A DNA stretch of 64,000 nt. It comes from Krasilnikovozyma curviuscula (taxonomy: Eukaryota; Basidiomycota; Tremellomycetes; Cystofilobasidiales; Mrakiaceae). How positions within the stretch are numbered: the stretch's first letter is position 1; every line of letters begins with the position of its first letter. The DNA is taken from the NCBI GenBank assembly GCA_014825775.1, contig MVAQ01000014.1:62001-126000 (forward strand), in the 5' to 3' direction. The position numbers were made by a program, and so were the translations under genes. Below, piece by piece: positions 58,581 to 64,000 of this stretch. The notes beneath the pieces are model-generated. The model was not told the DNA's origin. It made no database searches and saw nothing but the letters and a program-made list of their open reading frames with translations.

Positions 58581-60609
58581 CTTTGGAAGAAGTGGAGATT
58601 TGAAGGACTTTGATGAGAAAGATGGTGGTTGGAGAGAGAGAGAGAGAGAAGAGGACTAATCGAGAGAGATCCGTTGCTATTTAGCCTTGGGAGGAGATCA
58701 CGAGTCAGCATGACGCCAGGGGCGACGCCACACGTTGATAAACACATTACGCAAAGCGATAGCAATCCTCCAGGTTTATTTTTTCCCCAAAGATGCTGCG
58801 TATGACCGTTCAACTGAATAGTAACTACGCAGGGAACTCAAGCAACTGGGCAGAAGGGAAAATGACCGTATTAGATCCCATCACACCGTAAATAGGGCCT
58901 TCCCACACTCGTAACGGTGGTTGCCGGAGATGTAAGCCGAGCCTCAAAGTGCAAGCAAAAGCAAGGATCGGAAGACGCATATTCAAAGCGCTCCCGTTGA
59001 TAAGGAGGTGCGGCTGATGGTTATTGTCGAGGAGTGCGGAGAGGTGAAAGAGGCGCTTGACGGCCACTAGTGAGTGGGATGAAAGCCAGCTGGAGCAAAG
59101 AGATAGAGATGCTCTGGTCGAGCCGCTTGGAGCGATCTGAAGAGTGATCTCGGCGGAGAGGAAATTCGGCACGGCGGAGGATGTCAAACATGGCGAACTG
59201 AATTCACATTCTCACGGCTTGAGTAGCACGTAGGGCAGAGAAAATTATCCAGGCTGATTCATTCACTCGAAACAATCTTTTCTGCCTCTTGATATTCAGT
59301 AGAAATTGGATGAAACAAGCAAGGGGCAGAGCTGCACAGTTTCGCCTCGAGAAGCCAGGGCAGAGCTGCTGTAACGGTTTGTAACGTTAGTCACGGTCGT
59401 GACTTAGATCACGCAAAGTCACTCCTGCGCCGCCTGCATTACTCGACTCGACAGAAAACCTGAGACGAACGGAATAGAAGAGAGGAAAAGAAAAAGGGGT
59501 GAAGGAGATTTGGTGACCATTGAGATGGATGGTGTGTTGCGATTGGCATTCGAGCGCTTGTACTGCCTAATCATGAGTGTAAGTAGGACCTGTGTCAGTG
59601 TTGAACCTCTATAAGAAATCAGCTCAGAGGGATGATAAATGCTGAGATGAGTACACAAACTTAGCAAGTCGCTCTGAGAGCTCACTTTCTCCCCGCAAGC
59701 ACAAAAATAAACACAACGCCTGCACGATTTTGCCCTTCGGGATCAGTTTCCTAGGATAACGGGACTTCTTAGGGATTCATATGACGACGATAACTGACCT
59801 CTTTATTTGAGTTTCAAGTTTCTACTCGTCCTTTCTTATAGCAGGGATCACATTCATCAAACGCCTGCGACCTACTTTGAGTTTGCATGCATCGCAAATG
59901 TCATCACCCACCCTGACGTTTCAAAACACTCAACTCACAAAAAATGAAGAGTCGAGACTCATTCATATCAAATTTTAACCACCAACTTGCTTCAAGCACT
60001 CGTATCTTCATCATACAACTCTGTTACCTCATGGCGGCGGTGCAAGAGAAACAGAAAGACAGTGAGAGAATCAGGGTTTTTGAGTTTTCATCCTAATCGC
60101 AGGGGAGGCTATTACTTTGAGTAAAATAGTCTGTTTCACTTTCTTCGCTGATTCGTCCAGCACTGATAGCGAGAACATTTTGCACTTGTCAACCTTATTT
60201 CCCAGAGATCGCGCCGAGTCGAGGATAGCTAGGCAAATGAGCATTACACCTCAAGTCTAACATATCAATTGGGAGTACAAAGTGAAAGCGAAAAGGACGA
60301 TTTATGTACAACCTTCACGTGCATTGAACAGAGGCAAGTAACGGGCGTTTTTTTTCTGTGCGATACCGTTTCTTCGGTTCGACCAGTAGCGACGCCATTC
60401 CAAGTAACCGCGTTTGTAGGTCTCGATTTTTCTCACATTTTTGTAACACTGTAAAAAAAAAAACCCTTTTATATACATTCCCTCAAAGTTCACTCACTCT
60501 CTTCACAAGCCAATCACTTCATATCTATAGAAGTCTGTATCAGTATCTTCCCACAAATTCCGCACTTCTTCTACATCCAACTTCCTTTTTATTTTTACAT
60601 CCCCTAGAG
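58581..60609. other. Longest gene-free interval
   Basis: About 2 kb between two divergent genes with no supported coding region. Short open frames (58825-59187 and 59419-59685 minus, 60269-60454 plus) lack domains. A GA/CT microsatellite lies at 58631-58649, upstream of the 58580 start. A run of As near 60450 and T-rich stretches lead up to the gene at 60610. Confidence 0.4.
58631..58649. repeat. GA/CT dinucleotide microsatellite
   Basis: A perfect alternation of G and A over roughly 19 bases, just upstream of the start of the minus-strand gene at 58580. On that strand it is a CT tract. Such tracts occur in promoters and can vary in length between strains. Confidence 0.7.
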
Positions 60610-61777
60610 ATGGGATTTGCATTCACGCGACACTCATCTCTCAAGCCTAAACCCAAACCCAAACGTTGGAAACTGTGGCCTGGTCTATTTCGCTCGGCCA
60701 ACAATAGCAAACGCCTTTCAACCAACTCACCACCCAAAGTCGACAACCTTAAATCCACGACACTCGACGGGTTGGGATCGGCAGGATGGGACAACCTCGC
60801 AGGATCCAGCGCAGCGGGAACTTTAGTCGTCTCGTTCGAGCAGACGATCCTTCCTCGACGCTTGCCGTTCCCGACTGAGAATAGGACACCACAAAGAGCT
60901 TCCTTAAACTTGCCAAGAGAGTCATCTTCTTCATTCGACAAGTCTGCTTACATCCACAACCGCAGTAGGACACGATCTGGTATCAGCTCCAAGGATTTCG
61001 AGGGTGCGCGTCGTCGAAGAGGCGCACAGACGTTACTGTTCGGTTCGACCGTTGGAGACGATGAGCTAGCACTGCGGACGCCTGGTAGCTCAGTGACTAA
61101 ACTTGGGCTAATTTCAACTCGGAAGGGGGGTAACTCGTTAAGGAGAAACGATTCGACACACCTATTGATCAAGAAGGGCGAAAGCGCGGTTGACGTTGTC
61201 GCTGCTGGCGTGACGAATGAAGAAACAGGCTGGTTGATTGAGGACCTCGTAAGTCCATAAAATGTAGCTATCAGTCTAGTAATCTATATTGATGAAGAAC
61301 ATCTGACACTTTCAGAGTGACACTGAATCTCTTGCACCAGCTTCGACGGCAGCTGAGTTGGTCGAGGATTCACCGCTCCTACCACAACTATCGACTTTCG
61401 GTTTTCCTTTTCCTCCAGTTTCGAAAGATATACACCCATTCGCTCGCACTAAGAGTGCATCCTTGTGTACTTCATCCATCCTCACTTCCTCCGACACGTC
61501 CAGCGGCCTATCCTCCTTCCTCCTTACTCCAGGCAACTCGCCTTTCCCAAGCCCGACATCAGTCACTACACAGCTCTCGCCTTGTCTGAATGGGGAGAAT
61601 GAAGCTAAGCCTTCGTTCCACTACCGCCGTCGATGCGATTCTGCGGCGACTTTAGCCACCGCTTCCTCCTCTCCATTCCGAACTGGCGAGGTTATCATTG
61701 AGAATAGCAGTGCTTACAGAAGGTCAAGAAAGAGGAGTACGGGGTTCTTGTTTAGTGGGTTGATGAGGGGGGTTTGA
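60610..61777 (+). CDS. Unrecognised Ser-rich protein, basic N-terminus
   Basis: Two exons give about 370 residues: MGFAFTRHSSLKPKPKPKRW at 60610, then a Lys/Pro-rich patch and many Ser, Thr and Arg. One intron (GTAAGTCC at 61251...TTTCAG) joins LIEDL|SDTESLAP in frame. A short Arg run (GARRRRGAQTLLFG) and FSGLMRGV at the C-terminus are the only features of note. There is no membrane helix and no catalytic motif. The compositional bias suggests a disordered protein, perhaps nuclear or cortical. The function is unknown. Confidence 0.65.
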
Positions 61778-61944
61778 AGCGAGATGAGTTAAGTGATGGG
61801 AATTGAGGTGTTATTTTGTTGAATTGAAAAATGAGATTGTTGTGTAGATAGGCATTTCATCGGGTACACCACATTGAGATATGTTGATAGCAATTATATT
61901 CATGTACATTGGGGATTGAAACATATGCGGGAACAAGGCGTTGA

Positions 61945-63867
61945 TCAAGCTTTTGAGGCAAGTGCAGCTTTGGCCTTAGTCTTCGTGGGCGGTTGACCTG
62001 AAGGACCAAGACAAGGAGCTATAAACCTGTAGTTCCATCGCAGCATCAGTAAGATCGAAATTAATTGGCTCCAAAGAGAAATCATACTCACATAGTACCA
62101 GTGAACGCTTTCTGAGCAGTCCAACTGGCAACGTAAAGCCAAAGCAATACAACACTTAGTGACATGATAGTTCCAAAGACTTTGAACGCTTCTGATGAGA
62201 GCTCGGTTGCGAGCGTGTTAGTTGCAACGGCAAGGACTCCAATTGGAAAGGTAAACTGCAAGGGTCGTAAGTGCAGTGCACAGTCGTAAGTGCCCGCACT
62301 TTTTTTCGAATCAATTTAGATCAAGTATGGTTTGAGACGTACTCCCCAAAAACCGATGTTGAAGTCCATGTGACCTTGGCGACGGATATCAATGACAGAT
62401 ACGATCTGGAGTATGAACAGGCGTTAGTCGAGACAATCACTGAAAGGAAAACGAATATTCAATCTGACAGCAATGATCAGCCAAAACATTCCAACACCCC
62501 ACAGGATTAACCCAACGACCAAACTGACGCCATACACCGCACTCGCAATGATCTTAGCGTCTTCCACACCAACCACCGGTCGTACAGCCGACAGTGAGAG
62601 ATTGTCTTCATAAGCCAGCTTGCGGATTATTTTTCCGAGTTGAAGGATTGCGAAGGAGCCTTGACCACAGGGACCTACGGGCAGGAAGACGGAGACGATC
62701 ATTGCTTTTGGTGGAAGGTGGTGGATTGTTAGGCGGTAGAAGTAAAGTGGAAAGATGAAGAATGCGAAAGGTACGCCAGTTCCCCAGACAAAATATCTAG
62801 CAACAAAAAATCCAGGTGTGAGTGATATTCATTGTAGGTAGCAGAAGCCGAAGGACTCACGAAACAATCACTGTCGTTCTAGCATGATGCGGTGGTAACA
62901 CGCTGGCGACAATTCCACCACTAGCACTCGCAACGACGGCAGCAACAAGAGGAAGCAGCCATATTCCTGATACAGCTTTGAGCCGGGCTTCGAAGTTCTC
63001 GTGTCGTGTAAACTGTACAAAGGCGACACCCATTCCGATCACTGAGGCGAGGAGGACATCGAACCACCAGAGCGCCCAAGCGAAGTAAGCCCAATTCAGA
63101 CCGTACGCAGGGACCATCACATATACGATCATGCTTAGTTGAAAACAATATCAGGATGTCAGTTTTTTCAAAACTGACGGTCGAGGGAAGTGAGCACCAC
63201 TCACTTGATGATTGTTGCGAGTCCCATTGGAATCGTTCCCAAGAATAAACTCTGAACAGGATGAAGTAACATCTTTCCAAAAACTTCAGGATAGATGATA
63301 TACCGAGCAATCGACATCAGGGTGAATAGCATGAACAGAACTGAGAATAATGAAGATAATCGTCAGTTACTAACCAGCGTAAGCAATCGGATACTGAATG
63401 CGTACCGACGTTGAGCGCGAAGATGCAAATGGAGATGATTCTTAGCCATTCAGAGTTGTAAGGCAGGTTGTGTAGTAAGATTGAAGTGATGCCTGTCCCC
63501 ATTGTCTGATGAGACCGGGACAGGGTCAGTCTCAAAGTCGGTGACTCTAGATCTGAACAGAAGCACTCACAACTGAGAACCAGCTAGGTGGAAAGTGTAG
63601 AATCCTCCTAAGAAGCTCCTTCGTGAAGCCTTTGTTGACGTGTTGCTCTTCCGCCTCTTCCGTCGTCGTCCCAGTTTCTTCACCGTGAGACTTCGATGCT
63701 TCGCCCAGAGGGAGTGGTTGGCCGTTGACATCTCGAACAGAAGAAACCCCGACACCATCTGAGAGTGGGCAGGTGGGTAACGGCCTTGTATCCATGAGTT
63801 TATCTGCCATTTTCGATCGAATGAAACTGCCTCCGCGGAAGGAGAAGTCGATACTTGCTCGTCTCAT
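61945..63867 (-). CDS. SSU1: Sulfite efflux pump, Ssu1/Mae1 (TDT) family
   Basis: A ten-helix membrane protein of the tellurite-resistance/dicarboxylate transporter family, closest in motifs to fungal Ssu1, which exports sulfite. After a charged N-terminus, the family signature FPPSWFSVTMGTGITSILLH appears across an intron (SV|TMG, GTGAGTGCT...CATCAG). Later helices include LFMLFTLMSIARYIIYPEVF, YAFWALWWFDVLLASV-like segments (AWALWWFDVLL), YFVWGTGVPFAFFIFPLYFY and VFLPVGPCGQGSFAILQLGK. The C-terminus reads TGTMFIAPCLGPSG, then KTKAKAALASKA, stop at 61945. Several introns are supported. The start at 63867 (MRRASIDFSFRGGSF) is the longest; an in-frame ATG at 63810 (MADKLMDTRPLP) is equally possible. 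The site is the plasma membrane. Confidence 0.9.
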
Positions 63868-64000
63868 GAAGGTACGACGATGCAGCTTACCTAGTAGGAA
63901 TATCGTACAGCAAGTTATCTAGTGAGAATTTGATGCTAGAGTAACCCTTCCCAAACAGAGCTGCCCGAAAAGAACTGGTCCTACGCTCAGCTTTTTTATT

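Noticed and set aside
58825..59187. Minus-strand frame of 120 codons in the long gap
   Set aside because: A second frame is open over the same bases, no domain is seen and there are no good splice sites.
60640..60665. AAACCCAAACCC-like repeat that resembles telomere sequence
   Set aside because: It is in-frame coding sequence for a Lys/Pro run (KPKPKPK) and is far too short for a telomere tract.
62271..62510. Plus-strand frame within the SSU1 gene
   Set aside because: It is antisense to spliced SSU1 exons that carry clear family motifs.

Overview
The window reads as nuclear DNA of a basidiomycete fungus, most likely a tremellomycete-type yeast (inference). Genes are close together on both strands. 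Almost every gene is cut by many short introns, mostly about 35-110 nt, with GT..AG ends and CTGAC/CTAAC-like branch points near the acceptor. There are a few very small exons (11, 12, 14 and 21 nt). The protein set is typically fungal: a Pil1-type eisosome protein, a Kin1-type kinase, Kti12, Sar1, a Kelch/BTB-like protein, a Ssu1-type sulfite pump and a CYSTM peptide. I see no transposon, rRNA gene, CRISPR array or convincing tRNA. I read 25 protein-coding genes. Most splice joins were checked by hand for splice-site bases and for unbroken reading frame; starts and joins that could not be settled are stated in the entries.

Layout. 1.2-8.3 kb: a small membrane protein (weak call), then three genes on the minus strand: a short-chain dehydrogenase, a DHA1-type MFS transporter and a DUF1275 membrane protein. 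9.0-13.9 kb: a small tail-anchored protein of unknown function, KTI12 (tRNA wobble modification/Elongator), and, divergent from KTI12, a mitochondrial-looking protein with a C-terminal J domain. 14.1-19.5 kb: a large Swi2/Snf2 translocase with a RING finger and N-terminal SUMO-interaction-like motifs (ULS1 type). 20.3-26.8 kb: a secreted GH18 chitinase-like enzyme, a CYSTM peptide, a single-pass mitochondrial-type protein and a histidine phosphatase.

27.4-44.2 kb: an alcohol acetyltransferase-like acyltransferase, a SulP transporter with STAS and cyclic-nucleotide-binding domains (Vsb1 type), a Ser/Thr-rich type I membrane protein, a Kelch/BTB-like protein whose tail carries two GRGG(A/S)G motifs, a MAPEG enzyme and an intronless DUF1697 protein. 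45.0-63.9 kb: a Kin1-type kinase with a KA1 tail, a small mitochondrial-type protein, SAR1, a PIL1-type eisosome protein, a B12D/NDUFA4-like protein, an unrecognised Ser-rich protein and an SSU1-type sulfite transporter.

How they fit together. This is mainly a chromosomal mix of housekeeping and cell-surface genes, not an obvious island. Themes that recur are cell cortex and polarity (Kin1, Pil1, Kelch/BTB-like, the wall-sensor-like membrane protein), small-molecule transport (MFS, SulP, SSU1, DUF1275) and mitochondria. I found no clearly new multi-gene system. The best leads for novelty are the Kelch/BTB-like protein with a Par32/DUF3602-like tail, the long protein with a J domain at its C-terminus, and the unknown tail-anchored protein next to KTI12.
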